64,000 nucleotides of DNA from Ignelater luminosus (taxonomy: Eukaryota; Arthropoda; Insecta; Coleoptera; Elateridae), in assembly GCA_011009095.1 (NCBI GenBank), contig VTPC01005881.1:1-64000 (forward strand). Reading direction: 5' to 3'. Below, piece by piece: positions 47,050 through 62,193 of this stretch. The position numbers were made by a program, and so were the translations under genes. The stretch's first letter is position 1; each line of letters opens with the position of its first letter. The notes under the pieces were generated by a model that was not told where the DNA came from, did not search any database, and saw only the letters and a program-made list of their open reading frames with translations.

Positions 47050-50000
47050 ATGTATAGTAACAATAAAGTTTAAGAAAAAGAAGTATTTTAATAATGATTG
47101 CCCACTATATTGTAACAAATTAGGTGAGTAAACAACACCAAACAAAAAAAAGTAAGTCATGATACTTTCAAAAGCAAACTTTCTAATCAACAATCCAGTG
47201 TCAAACTTCAAATATGTTTTCCTCATTTTATGTTAAATATCACATGATCAGACCACAACTAGAGATGCCACTTTTTTGTACATCAACAGACTGTTTCTTA
47301 CCCCCAAACGGAGTTTGTAAACGTGTAATAGACTAGGAGACGTCACAGCTGAAACAGTGAAACTATTGTAATCTTCAACACTAATTAAAGTAAATAAGTA
47401 GTGAAAACATCCGAACAAGTAGAATTCTGCGTTTGGTTTAGTGAGTTACGGAATACAATTAACTCATAGATACTCACTAATGCATGTACTGTTAGATCGG
47501 TAGAAAAAATAGTCATGGATGTTCACTGAAAGGCAAAACGTTTGTTTTTGATTATTTTTAGATTATCATTATCAATAATTAATTTTTAAAAATGTCAGTG
47601 TTTTGTATTAAAAAGAAGAGAGCTGTAGTTGCTTGCTCTTTACTTTCTAAAATTTTTTAAGTTGACGTCGATTGATTGTTGACACTTTTACACCGGACGC
47701 TTCTAGAATGAAAGAATTGAAAGATTCTTGAGTCAAAATTACCCTTACGTTTCTCGTAGGATGCGTAGTTCTCGAGTAGAATATAATTTTAAGATACGTA
47801 GGTATGTTAGAAGCTAATTTCTAGGAATTGCTTTTTAATATCTTATTAGCTTTGTGCTGCATGCGCCAATTAGCTTGTTCACTAACTTGGTCTATTTGTT
47901 GAGAAATATCTTTGCTCACACAAAAGACTTCAAAACAAGTAGAATTAGACTACCGTTAGATTAGATTGTTCTCTCTGTTGGAAGCAGCTAGTTTGAGAAT
48001 TTTAGTTGAATATTAAGATCACATCATTTATTTGCTACTTACCAAATGATAGAGAATGTAGCCTTTTTGCAAATCGTTTACTAAACTACTTCCCAATCGA
48101 AAAGTGCATTTATCTAAACACATGGCCCTGGTTAGGAAACTTTGATATTGGAAATTTAATTTAAATTCGTAAAGAACGTCAGATCACTATGTCAAGAAGC
48201 TCTAAATTTTCACAGGACTGTGTAGAACGAAGGAATTTTCTGGGATAAACCAAATATTCGCGTGAAAGTGCTATCCATTCGTGCTAAGTAGTAGGTGATC
48301 ACTAAACGACTCGAGTCATAGTAGGTGTAGGATAGTCTTTGAACGAATTTAAATATTTTTGCTAACATTTATGTTACACCGAGTTTTTTTTTCAAGTCTC
48401 TATCCATATTAAAGCATATCCACATTAACGGTGTTCAAATTTCAAACAGATTTTATAATGCAATGAGTACCATTAAATAAGTTCTCTAGGTAACTACAAG
48501 CGTTTACAGACAAACTAGAAATGTCTTCGTAAAGTGTCAACAATTATATAAGTTGCCATTCTTTGATAACACCAGAGTTTGCATACGTGTACTGTGGACA
48601 TAAACAGTAATGTATTAAAAAATGTGCTCGTGTAGAAATGCCCGCTGATTAAACATCGACCAAAACGTCAGTAATATTCGAACAAGGTTAGTTTGTACTA
48701 GAACTCTGTAAACTATACAAAATGTAGGTTTTGCACACGCTGGGATTTATTAAGTCCTTGTTTTAACATTTTTTGTGTATTTGCTACAGTTTTACAGACT
48801 CTAAAGCGAAAATCTATGAGCACTAAAATAGTAACTTATACAGCTATTTGCAAAAAACGCATAATATAACTAAAATACTCTAACAGAAATTACGCTTTGC
48901 TTACTTTGTTTTGCTCAAATTGCATGCTTTAACATTGTTTCATTCTTAAACCAGCTCTTATTAAGAAATTAATGTAAATAACTTAAACTCTGACTTCCTG
49001 TCCAACAAGACAATTTTTCCAAATAGCTAATCAATTTCAATATTCGATTTTCTTAATTTCAAATTTATTATGAAAGATTTGGTAAAAAATTTTGTGATAT
49101 TGCAAACGAAAAAAGTTAAAGAAAATTTTAAAATCTAAACGATACAAACATACATTTTGTAAATGCCATCTCACATTATATATAGAATGAGAACTCCCTG
49201 GAACGTGCAGTTAATAACGATATTGCTACTTCTAGGAATCCCTTAGTACATCTTAAGTATAAGTTTTGAAAACTTGTTGAACAAATGAGACAGCTAGAAC
49301 AAGTTGTTAGATGCTTTATATCGTTTGTTGTCTTTCGAGAATTTTCATTAAATAGTGCATTTTAAAAACAAAAATATTACATAATTGCACAGTTATCTGT
49401 CCAACGGATTTTGACCAATCGAATTTTGCAAATAGATGTTTATTTCTTAGCACAAGAAACGCAACCTTTTACTCATATTTTAAGAATATCTAAATTCAAA
49501 AATTAATTTTAAAAAAAGTATTCATCCAGAAGACAGTAAGTAAATATACTTATATATAAGAGTGGTCCTTATGCTACAGTTTAATGCAGTTAACATGGTG
49601 TTTTGTTAATTAGTAATAAAGTTACAATGAAAAATCATGTATCACATATTGAAAATAGTTTGTTGATAAACTATAAAATTTTTGTAAAAATTGGAAAGAC
49701 TCTAACGGTTTGAAAGTGAAAGGTCAAAACTTTTACTTGGATAAATCACCTTATGGCAATAATATCACCTTTAAAAGTAGGTAATATTCACTTCATAGAA
49801 TAGAGTTTGAAAAACTCGTCTTGTCAACTGTGTGAAAACATAGTAGGTAGTTAAGTGTGCATCAAATTCCGTTAGCCATTTTCCATAAAAGCTCTATACA
49901 GCATAAAAAAAAGTTCAAAGTTCAAAATCTTTTAACTTTTAATTAATTCTCTGAGCTAATTTTAGATAGTACAAGTTTAATTATATGTTTAAAATTTAGC

Positions 50001-53000
50001 ATAAGAATTAAAAAACAAAAAGGTAAACATCAAGATTTAAACTGACTTGCAATAAACAAATTTACAGAAAACCCTTAATTTCTCCCTTTGATTAAAATTC
50101 TATTCTACGTGACCTTTAGGGACAAACGTTTTATTTTTATTTATTTAAAGCGGAGATTTAATTTCAGTTTTCAAATCTAATCTTGAACATGTAGCTATTC
50201 AAATAAGTGAGACATTTGAAATTGAAAATCTTTATTATGGAATTATTTTCAAATACGATGATTGTTGACCTTATAACTTATGTAAATGATATAAGGTAGG
50301 AGTTATGATACGCCTACAATGCTGTACCTCCTTCTATAGCTACATATGTTAAAAGCTAGGTAGTAACTATTAAGTACTTCAGTGCGTACTTACATAAAAT
50401 GTTACTTAGAGATCTTCAAAGGTCACGTCTCTCTTGAGGCAATGCGTAATATGAATTTTAGGATTACACGTGTCCTTCAATTTCGAGGGGCAAATTCAAT
50501 TTCCGAAATCTGCTAATTGTGTTAACAAATTATACGTATTTCTCCTTCTACAAAGATGGTGTTGAATAGAAACACCGATAGAAGGATTATCTCAGTAATT
50601 TTGAGATACAAGAAAACAGATAGTATAAAACAAAGGGTTCAGAATACTCATCACAAGAATTTGTGCAAAGCTGCGTTACTTCAATCAATGATAGGTGACT
50701 TTTATCTGATATTATTGCGAATTAGGGTTGTTTGTAACTCCTAAAATAATAACCAGAAATGGCTCAGCAACTGCCATTGGGACTTCAAAATTCCACTAAA
50801 ATATCATGAATAATGCTGAAATGGCAAACTTTTCAGAAGCGATTTCCAGGTAACATACCGTCACAAAAGCGAGCCCTTGGTACGGTTGTTGATTAATTGG
50901 AAAACACAAGAAATATACCCAGTTACTTGCAAACACGACTTTGGCCTACCCATTAATTAGGGTGCAGTAAATAAAAAAAAATAAATTTTAAATTCGAAAA
51001 TGCAATAGTGACAAAAAGTATTCATTTATAGTAACTTAGGAATAAAGAAGATTTGAGAAGTCTTTAAATATATCTTGATGCATAGAAATTTTGAAAAATG
51101 AAAAACATTAATTAAGGTGCAATTCTCATTCTTTGTCACTCCAACCAACCACTCTCTCTCTCCGTAGACTACAACTGACTTTTGAGTATTTGTACACATA
51201 TATCCGTCTCCTAAGAATGTCCGGTTTGTTGGAAGACGTCAAGAATTTGTAATGGTACTGCACTGCAGCAAATTAGCCATTTGAGTGTTTTCATATTTCT
51301 CTTTTGACTAGCTTCATTACATTTCCTTTATCACAATTTCCTAAGATCATCGTAGCCAACTTCACAAAGCCTGTTGATATTAATGTTATTTTTCGAAATC
51401 TGGTTCACAATGGCATTTTTAAAGCCCGCTGTCGAATTTTGAGGAGAGATGTGATCCGAGTACTTATCAATGATATTGGGTTTTTCAAGCTATCGATGCA
51501 ATAGTAGACTCTCAAGGTGTATTTAGAGAATTCTAAAACTGTTCTCATTTCTCAGTTAAGTATCATAAAAACAACGTTTTCGCTCTATTGAATCTTACAA
51601 TTTGATTTTTTCCCTGCTATCCACCTGCAAAATTTTTCATTAAAGCGCACAAATGCCACATACTACACAAAAATTAGAAACTTTAGATATCAGTCTCGTT
51701 TCCTAAGTTACAGGTAGTATTAATTTCTAGGTGCTTTTGGAATTACTGGAAATTTTCTTAAAGCAAATTCCTAATTTAAAACTAGACCTAGTTTGTTTAC
51801 AAATCTAAGTTCTAACGTGCTCTATTTTTGTGATATCAGATAACAAAATTTAGCTAAGAATTTTCTGTTTTTTTCCATTTCCATCGCGGCCGTTATATAA
51901 GATGTCTGCTATCTTTTCGAAAACGAATTGCAACTTTAAATTTGGATTAATTATTCTAAAATGTTTCAAAGTTTTTATAATTTGCAGCTTTGTGTTTTCA
52001 TTTATAATCTTTGGCATTGTAAATTATTATAATTGACATAAATAGATGCGAAATATAAGGAAAACTTCACTTTTTAACAAAGCAAACATTTATGCAAAAT
52101 CTTTGATGGTGCAACGGCGCCAAATACAGCCGCAGATACGGCAGTTTAAAAAAAAATCACTTTCAACCTAACAAAATGAAAGCATGGCCTATTACGACCC
52201 ATAAATATCGAGAACGGTGTCCAATAAAAATTATATGAAGCGGGACATCTTCGTAATAGTTTCTATATTTCTAAAATCCTTTTTGGTGAAATCAAAAACC
52301 ATGTTGACAGTGTTTTTCAACGCATTTGATTCGATACCAAAATCCCAAATGTCATGATAACACCTTTCAGAGAGTACTATAGAACCAAGTCTCATTTTTC
52401 GGCTTCTAAAATTACATGTAGTTAAGTAAAATCTCCTAGAAAATGATTTATGAATTATTATTTTTCAAAATATTGTCAATAAATCTTTTTAAATTTGGCA
52501 ACACGGTACGTTTAAAGGTGTGAGTACGCGAATTGTGCTTGCAATCTCGTATCTTAGTTAACATTGTCAGTAACGTTGCAATATTTTCAAAAGGCATTTC
52601 TTGCAAGGAATTTAGCATTTTAAGAAATGGATTACTAATACACTAGTACAAAAAAAACTATAAACGGTGCGTAGTTAGCGGCAGATTTCATGCCATAAAG
52701 GGAAGTACAAATTTCTATAGTATATTATCATGCAAACATGTACTTTGAAGTACCCGGCAATGTACAAGGTGGCTCAAATTGGTTGTCATTATGGGGCATC
52801 TGGTTTAGTACTGATGATAAAGAAGAACGGTCTTTGGAGTCATAGGCTACATTTTTTATCCTGAAATCAGCAAGCAAATGTGAAAGCAAAATCCAAATAT
52901 TGTAGATTACTTTTGATATATTGGCGAAAAATAGTTTTTTCCGGAAACAACATTTGCTCGAATCTTACTTATTTGATTTATTATTTATCAAAAAAGTTTT

Positions 53001-56000
53001 AACAATATTCCTTGCTACAAATTTATATCCCAATAGCATGGCACACTTGGTTTTTCCACAAGCTTTACTATTTTCGAGAAATAACAGGCAGCTTGTTTTT
53101 TTGTAAGGGAATGCATAGTTGACTATGACTTACCTGAAAATGCTATTGTGCGAGCTTTACAAATATATGATATTCCTATGGTTTTATCAAAAAATTGGAT
53201 ACTAATACGAAAATTCTAAGCAACAGCGATAACAGCTGAATGCTGAACATAAGAACAAGTGACCGTCGGAAAGAAACAATAGACCATGTAATAAAAACAT
53301 TTGTGTCAAAAAAACGAAGCAGGTATCAAAATCCCATGGCAAAAAAGCGGAAGCTAGCTCTGTAACAAACAAGGCATTAAAGATTCTGCTCGTGTGCAAA
53401 ATATTTAATTTGAGACTTTAGTAGTACCAAGATATTTATAAAATTTGCACTTATTGTAAACATAGTTTAAGACTGGCCAAATTCGGCAAAAGACGAGTTT
53501 TGCAAATTACATGGAGCGAAGTACCCTTAAGATGGCTGCTAATCCTAGGACGTTTAGAAGTCTAAAATAGCATCTAAAATCTTCCCAGGTAGTTAAAAAA
53601 AACTTCGACCAAAAGTTCTTCGAAACACCTTTTTATTGATTATCTCTTTTAAAAGCAGAGATCAAGAATATAGCAAACAAATAAGATGCAATACATTAAT
53701 ATGTCAAGTCAATGAAAAGAACTTAATAATTCTGTTGTTGAACTCTCATCAATTTATTGATAATAGCTATTACTGTTTTACGCTCAAGACGCGCTGTTTT
53801 CGAGTAAACAAAATTTTGTGAAATTTTGGGATGTAACCTTAGTTTCTAGTGTTTTGTTGCTTTCAGGTACAGTAAATATTGACTATCCTGGCTTAGTTGA
53901 AGTTAATTTAAATACAAAAAACAATTAATGAATAAAATTCATATTATGGTCAACAACTCTACATTTTTACATAATATTTCTCATTAATAACAAATAATAG
54001 TTAAGTACTTAAACAAGTACATTCTAAAATTGTGTTTGCGAAACTAAAACAAAAACTTTTATTATGTCTCAAAAGCACTTACTAATGAAAAGTACGCATG
54101 CAGACTGTTCAGGGGCTTCCGCTCCCAAGCTGAAACATCCCTAATTGTGATTGCATTGATTTAAGTTTTTTATGCTCAACAGGCCTTTTTTTCTTTATAA
54201 GCCAGCTTTATTATGAATGTTAGGTTACTGTTAAATTGGAAATATCTATCAATAAATTTTTTCATTTTAGATATATTATCACATTTTTAAAACCTGCGCT
54301 TTTTGTTTTAATATCACGGAAAAAAGTGTAAGAGATTCGAATAAGACCGATAATTTTACTGTTTGCAAGTTGTTTCCAATTTAACAATAAAAACTGCTTA
54401 TGTCATATAAAAAATATTAGTTTTCAAACAAATCCAAATTTTGCAACAACTGGTAGAAATTACACGAAGCAATTGAATAGCAAATAAAGAAGATACAGAA
54501 GTATCTTGACAAATAGTAAGGCACCCTGTATATCTAAAACAACATTATATCAAGGTAAGAGAGGTTTCATTAAATCGACACAATTTACAGTGAGCCTTTA
54601 AACTTACTTTACTTGTTGCTTCTAGTTATATTTCATTTTATAGACAGGAAAATGGGGAGTTAAATCGCTTTTTGGTTAAGACATTGTCAGGACCTAAGTG
54701 CAAAGAAAACGAGCACACACACAAAACGTTATAAACGTAAAAAATTATTTTATTGCTAAACATTAATAACTTCTAACAGGGGTTTATTTCGAAACTAAAA
54801 AAGTTATCTGTGGTTTTTCTGTTTTTTCCGTATTTGTTAACAGTTCTTAGTTTCTACTATCGTATTGATTTCCCATATAACCTATGTTTTTGACTTTAGG
54901 TACTAAAAGCCAGATTTTATTGAATGAATGGATATTGCAATCACCTTTGTAACCAAGCTGTTTCAAGCCATACAAACAAATGCCTTCTAACAACTTCATG
55001 CACATTCCGAGACTCTAAAACAATTCAAGAATAAAATCACAGGGAAATATTGGATTCTCTTCCTGGAAACCGGAATTGGGTATATCATTATTTGGTCAAA
55101 GGCTTCTCGAGATTCGCATTCAACTCATGTCCGGCGGACTAGTTAGAAACTCCTCCAAACTTGAGGGCTGGGAATAAGTTAGAAAAGCGTCATGATTCTC
55201 AGACTATAAACTCAATTTTATAGATATAGCATTCGCATAACCGTACCATAAAAAGAACCAATTTGTGTGGTTTATTATGTTCTGTTATATGTGAATATAC
55301 GGCCACCCAACTGCAATGCGGATACAGTAATCGCTTTACGCATTTGTAGATTACACAATTAAAATTAATTGGTTATTACCAAAGTTTAAACGTCGTGTGT
55401 TATTTCGGAAATCGTCTGATTCTGTATGCGTTTTATTGCCTTGCTTATTGTGTAACATCAGAGAACTTTAATACCGTTACTACAGTGTAACTTATGTAGG
55501 TAAATAATGGCAAGAAAGGACATTTACAGCTAAATCTTGAATAGATATTGGATAGGGTAGCTCAAGAATCCAATTTTAAGATTCAATGTTAGGCCTATAT
55601 TTCGAACTGGGTTATATACGCCAGATAAATAACAGGAATCGATATTTCCTTATCCCCGTAATCGCTTCAAATTAATTTTCCGTGTGGAATGAAACAGTGC
55701 AACTACATTCGATTTCTCGAAACTCAAAGAATCACTCGTGCATTCGTTTAGTTCAAACATTAAAAGAACGTCTGATGCTGCTTTCCTTTTAACCTTAATC
55801 ATTTTTTTTGCTTTGCTTTGTACTGAAATTCGTAGTATTAAGATCAATAATAATATTTAAGAGGGTACTCTAAAAGCAATAAATAAATAATAAATAGTGA
55901 TTAAGTTATTTGTGAGTAGAACATTAGACAAGTAATGAAAAGATTGGGAATTTTATTAAATTATTCAGAAATTCTGAAAAAATTTAAATGACATTGAAAA

Positions 56001-57899
56001 TAACTAATAAATTGGAGAGCTTTTCTTATTAAAATTTCAAATGTCAAAGTATTAGTAGAGTTAGTATAAAGCACTTTATCACCGAACCTTATAAAACTTA
56101 GGATTTATTTATTGAAAGCGTAGGCTTTCCTAACGGGGATTTAGCATCTCTGATGAAATTTCATCGAATGAAGCTACAGGCTAAATGTATTACATTTTCT
56201 CCTTTATCAGTAGCCAGTTTTTGTGTTGCTACAAATCTTGATTTCACATATTTTTTAATTAAAAAGGAAAAACGAAATAAATGTGACCTACTTGTTCGCA
56301 TTTAATCAGAAATGACATCATATTAGTTTAGTATATAAAATGACTTTATGTAACCTAAACAGATATAAAAACTATAATTTAAAATTAAGGATCAGATGTT
56401 GTCATCGTAGACCGGGGCCTCCTCAAAACCAATAAATCAAAATTATCCAAAGCAACCTATCATTATAATTATTTGGAAAATGCTTTTTAACAGATACCTA
56501 GTTTTAGATTTATGCTCGGAGAGACTATATTCATACAAAGACCCAACCTCGTATAAGCCAGGTGGTCAATAGGATATAAGTCTACTTTAATTTATTTTAT
56601 CTGCAAGCTTAAGTTACAAAATTCCAATAAATAAATTATAAGGTCATAATTGACAAAATGACGTGGTCTTTATTCCTTTGCTTCTTTTGCGCTGCAAAGG
56701 ACGATATTGGAATATTCGTTTTACTTTGTACCGTAAATCAAAATAATGAAACACAATTTACGTCAGATAATTAGCCATAAACGAACAAATAAATGAAATA
56801 GATTCCAAACTAATTAATGTTTGCAAATAAGCACAGTTGCAGGTAGATCATAAAGAGATTGAGCCATAGGAGTAGCGAGAGAGGTGCAAGGGAGTGTATT
56901 TGCGTACATACTAAAAAATATATTCAGAAATCTGACAACAAAAATAAAAACAAAGAATAAAGACTAGGTGCAGTACGTTAAAGACAATGACCTGGTCTCT
57001 ACTGTCTTTTTACTAACTAATGAAGCTTCCTCAAACAACTGATCTTAACAATAAAATGTTAAACTTAGTTACCATGGTAGTTAGAAAATATTTAAATAGT
57101 AAAGACAGTAAAAACTGACCCAATATTCCTTCTCTCAGTATTTCAAAGACCACTGCTGTTGTAGAATGACATCTTGGCCCATATTGGAACTTCAAGACTG
57201 CTGATTTACAATCTAAACCACCCCCAAGTGTTACTTTTAAAATGAAAATTTTTTCACACTGAAATAACATACGAAAGCATGTTTGATTTATTTCTTTAAA
57301 AAGAAGCAAAATTTCTGATTCATATTGTCATGGGGCGCCTTTTTTAATTTCTTTGTTTTGTCAAAACTTCATTATTATTTATCTATCTTGAATTTTGGCA
57401 TTAAGTTGATTGTTTGACAAGTTGGTTTCATGCTTAGGATCTTTTAAATTAAGGCGTTAAAGCTTAGATGCTGTTTGCTGCCACTCATTCCAGTTTTTTA
57501 ATTCTGAACGACTGCAGAAACCAATAAGTCCTTGTAGGGATTCCGATTTCTTGATGGCACAGTTTGTTTTTGTATCCCCATCTGTGAATTATGCTCTTGT
57601 CAATTCCAAACTTATCGGTATACATTTCAGATTAGCAAAGATTAAATACAAAGTAAGTACTACTGAATTAACATTACACATTTTCTAGCTTGAGCAACCT
57701 GGAAAAAAGCGTATCTAGGTACAATTGATCAGTAATACTTCCCTACGTTGGAATCATCGCAATGCTTTTGTCCTTGAACATGCCTCTGTTACTAAGAGCT
57801 AGCAAAATTTTTTTTTGTTCTGAAGATACCTCATTGCCATCTTAGTGTTGATCCGAATTTTAAATTTCATGTAACCCCAAAAAAACTGTTAGTAAATAA
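47050..57899. other. AT-rich non-genic stretch
   Basis: No gene family recognised on either strand over about 10.8 kb. Items noted: a CT run near 51150, a lone transposon end CACCCTGTATA at 54522-54532, and weakly open frames at 52921-53400 that match nothing known. If the exons at 42559 and 62194 belong together, this is intron. Confidence 0.5.
54522..54532 (-). repeat. solo transposon-end fragment
   Basis: CACCCTGTATA is the complement of TATACAGGGTG, the terminus seen at 671 and 33878. No partner lies nearby in the correct orientation. Confidence 0.3.
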
Positions 57900-58640
57900 A
57901 CGGTAATCAGCCGCCGAAGGCAGTCAACTGCAGCAGAAAAAAATTCATCGCCTTAACTTGTGAAGATTAATTAGATGGTAGAATGACCGGGAGATAAATA
58001 GTAAAATGATGATGTTATGATGGAAGGCGATACAAAGCAGGCGGCAGTGAACCAACCCTCGACTGCAGTTCTAGCTTGTTAGATAAGATGATTTGGTCGA
58101 GAACTTGAATCTCAAGGGCCAGGCAGAATTTGGTTGAGTTTAAGTCTGAGACAGTGCAAATTGTAAGGCGGCATTGACCATGGTATCAGTGGCAGTTATT
58201 GGTCTTACTCTATAAACCTTGGGTCGTCGTCCAACCAAGTCACTGTGGTGGACCTCCGGACGTTCCTAACCTCCTTAACTCAGGTGGTGACCAAACTAGA
58301 CAATGAAGAAGCTCTCACACCGACGGCCCAAATTCTCAATCAGGATGACAAATCAGCTTGAGTGATGGTGATTAAGATGGAGTACCAGTTAAAGTTTTGG
58401 TCTGTCTGTCCAGAGCGACAACAGACTGCTCAGCCGCTAGTATTCTGCGTATGCGGAAGTTCTCTTGTGGTAGTGTAGAACCGCAAGAAAAAGCATAAAA
58501 TGGAATAGTCGTCAGATGGTAAAAGAACTGTAATTAAAATATTAATATCGAAAAGCTCAAGGAGTAGAACCGAAGACCTGACAACTCCTGTAGCGTAGTT
58601 TCAAGGATTCCTAATGTCAACGGCAACTCAGAACGGAAAC
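57900..58640. other. GC-richer block, unknown
   Basis: About 740 bp with clearly higher G+C than its surroundings and few TA-rich runs, but no long open frame on either strand. Features include GTGGTGGACCTCCGGACG, CAGGCGGCAGTGAACC and repeated AAGATGA/TGATGGT words. It may be an old repeat, a noncoding exon or a decayed gene; no family could be named. Confidence 0.3.
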
Positions 58641-61600
58641 AAGACAAAATTTTAAGTTGCATTTACCATTAGAGATCTTGAACTGTAAACTGCGATTAGT
58701 AAATTCCTTAGTTAATTAGTTAGTTACTTTTCTAGGTATGTACAAAGAACAGCGTGACGGGTCATTTCTAATCGTTTCTTATATTTCACAAGTTTAAAAA
58801 ATATCTCAGCAAAATATCCATAAAGTTGACCAACTTCGCTCTTTCAAGAAAACACGAGCTTAAGTGAAGACAGTTCAAACAATGTGCTGTAGCAGTAGAA
58901 CAATTTATATAGATACTGAACAACTGAAGTCGCACACAGCGATTGTTTCTCTTTAATGGTTGCAATGTTCATCTTATTTCTATATCTTAGATTCTTTCAA
59001 TTTATTTTATTGAAGTTGCATTACATTTTTGTATACTAATTACCACTTTATAATTATTTAGTGCATTGTCTAAGAAATGAAGAACAGACTGTTATCTGCC
59101 TATGACTTTACTAACACCCGTGGAGCGGAGACGAATACACCCATTTTTTCGAAGGAATTTAGCAAACCAGCTGCTATTCAATTATTATTAATTCTTTGTA
59201 ACTACTAAAAGTCAAACATTTAAAAATTGTCTAGTGTCAAGAATGTTGCCGTTTTTGTTACTGTCCATATCTGTTACAATCTTTAGATTTATTTTTGCAT
59301 CTATAATAAGAAGCAGAACAAACTTCGTTATTTTTTAATTTAATTAGCTGCGGCGCGATACCAACAAATCTTACATGGCATTTACAGAGTATAATGAGAT
59401 CTGTTAAGATGGGTGAGAGAGATAAACTGATGGACTCATTTTGTTTTTCTGGTCACCAAGAGTCAAATGCAACTTCATTACTCCAGGATGTTGACGAAGC
59501 GTTTTTCCTTTTTTGACTTTGTGCCTGTTAAAGCTAGTTGGATATAGGGAAACTCCAAAGGCCGCAAAACTCTGTCGTATTTGATTCATGACAATGGGTA
59601 GTTAAACAGGATGTTTGATCGAATGGGGTCAGAGTTAAACTTCCTTTGTTGAAGAATGTAATATGTTGTCGACAATCTAGAACAGAAAGGTAGATCGATC
59701 CAAGGAACAGAAATAATGTCTGATGGAAGGCGCGGCTACAGTTTTATACATAATAACCTTTGGTTTCTAATAACAGTAGTCACAAAAAATAATTGTATTT
59801 TATAATATCTCCTATGGATGAAAGAATCTTACTAATAGAAATCAAGCGATTGATTATATACAAATAAATTCAGTATTATTTTGATGATTCATAAACCTGT
59901 TACAATATTTTAGATGTTTTTCTAACTTACCTACAACTACTATTTATCTTCCAAATATTAAGAATCTTTAAGGCATTCTTTCCACACAATATATTTTCTC
60001 GCCACAGTCGGTTTTATCTAAGTGATTTTTTAAGACTCCAGAAAAACCACAAGAAGTTGATAATATTTTTATCTACAGCACCGATTTGGATTAATTTTCT
60101 AAGACAAATGGACCACTTGAACGCTTCGTCGTTCGTTATATAGCCGTCATTTATCACAACTGTAGGAAATGCTCAGGAACAAGCTCCAACAAAACAACTT
60201 CAAACCTGTGCCAATTAAAGACCTAAAGCTAAATCCGACCTTTCCTTCAACAATGTAACGTCTAGGAAATAGAAAGAATCGATATCTTCTTATCTGCTCC
60301 AATCGATTTAGATTCATTTTGCTGCAATAGAATTCTTGAGGGGGCTTTTGTTATTTTGGCCTAGAAAGACTTCTTTCTAGGTACTAATATATATATTGTA
60401 ATCATTTAAATATTGGGTACCCTTGGGAAGAAATTTAATCTTGGAAAGCGATATTATACGAGCATAAATATTCTACACACACACACGGTGTAGAGAAAGT
60501 TTTTTAAATTTTGCAAACCAACCTTTCCACAAAGGTGAAACCAAGTGAAGCTATAAAAGGTGTTTAAAAATACAAAACGTTTTTTAAATAAACATAGAGG
60601 CAACAATGAGCTAATATAAATAGTTGAAAATTGCTAGCATGCGAATGATGTATTTATTAAAACAAACCTTTAAAAAACTCCCGAGTAAGGAAGAATGCTT
60701 TATCTGAATAGAGTGTTTCTTTTACGCTAAAGAAAGAATAAGATAACACGTCACGAAAAATAAAGGATGAGCAAGATAATTTTTTGATAAAAGGAATACC
60801 CCAAACACGAATGGAAAATGGGTTTCATGCACTCCGAAAGTCTTTTTATTTCTCTTTTTGTAATTTCAATGCATTGAGATTTTTCAAATGTAATAGAAAT
60901 CAAATTTTATCATTCAGGAAGAGGTGTATGTATTTATTACATGCAACAATGCAACAATGTGAATAATAGAATACTATTATACCTATATTTCCCGTATCAT
61001 GGACCTTGAGAAAAATTCATGAATAAAAGATGGTCAAAATGCATACGAATAAGGTAAAAATTCAGTTTGTGCAGGTGAAGCTTATGATAATAATCGTCTT
61101 ACACTAGTACTTAATTTATATATTTAAAGTCAGTAGTAGGTATGCCATTTGATCTAAACTCAGTAAATACGATTTCGTCAATTTCAGTTTATTATTATTA
61201 CTAAATATTTGGAGAAAATACATATATTCTTATATATAGCATACTGTTTCGTAAAAATAAAACGACAAGAAACAGATAGAAAGATTTATTGAATCAACAA
61301 TAATATATTTTTCTTGATCGGATGAGAAAAATAGTTTTTCTTTTCTTTATAAATGATAACTGAGACACCAGAAAAAAAATATTACTTCGCTATTGTTCTG
61401 ATTTTCTAATAAATAAATATCTCTAATACTGGCAAGGGAAATTAAAAAAATTAATTGGATCTAAAGAAATTTCTTTTTGATATAATGTCAAATGAAAGCT
61501 TTTTCTGCTCACTTTAGTTGTGTCCCAATAAGGGATTTTAATCTAAGGCCTGCTTCATAATAGTGATTCCTGTAACAGTTTAGTAAAAAATATAATTAAA

Positions 61601-62193
61601 TTTAAATAAAACTTAAATATTGAATTTATGCATTTAAAATTAATTAAATTGAAGTCAAGTAAATATACTTAATACAATATTTGTTTTTAAAAAAGAAGTT
61701 TTTGTTTTTCAGGCATTTATAGGTAAACCATTAAAACTGCTCTCCTCCAATTTGATGATTTTTAGACGTGCTGTAAAAAATCAAAAAGTAAATAACACGT
61801 AATTTTTCTTATTGGTCCGAAAACTGTTTAGAGGAGTAAAGTAAAATGAAATCTCTAAAACCGAAAATTTATTGTATAAGAAGATGAGATTGCGCTCTAA
61901 AGCAAAGTTCACCAACCGAAAATTTTGAATGGAAGCACTTGATTCATTTAAATGAATCCAATACTAAAGTAATTCTAGTAATCAGGAATGGAAAATGCTC
62001 GTCTAGCAGGACATAGCTGAACCATAGCTATTAATAAAATTTCGTCTTGCGTAATGACTTTTTCTCAAGAAACTATTTACACCACCATCCCGATCAGCAG
62101 TCTTGTTTTGTCATAAGATTTAGAGTTGAAATCTAACTCTTTAATTATAACTTTATTCTATTTTATGCGTGTTTGTTGTATTCTTTCTTGCAG
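58641..62193. other. AT-rich non-genic stretch
   Basis: Nothing coding recognised apart from chance ORFs. Contains a perfect hairpin at 60360-60381 and a short (CA)n run near 60473-60485. Confidence 0.5.
60360..60381. repeat. short perfect hairpin
   Basis: CCTAGAAAG and CTTTCTAGG form a 9-bp perfect stem around the four-base loop ACTT. No U tract or gene end sits next to it. It is too short for a microRNA precursor unless the flanks also pair, which was not seen. Confidence 0.4.

Noticed and set aside
44762-47890. Possible TIR pair for the second DUF7869-type gene (GGGGAGACTAGGCTAATTGG and CCAATTAGC at about 47870)
   Set aside because: Only nine AT-rich bases match and similarity fades at once; no target duplication was found.
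52921-53400. Weakly open frames resembling a decayed protein
   Set aside because: No motif could be matched to any family with confidence in any frame.
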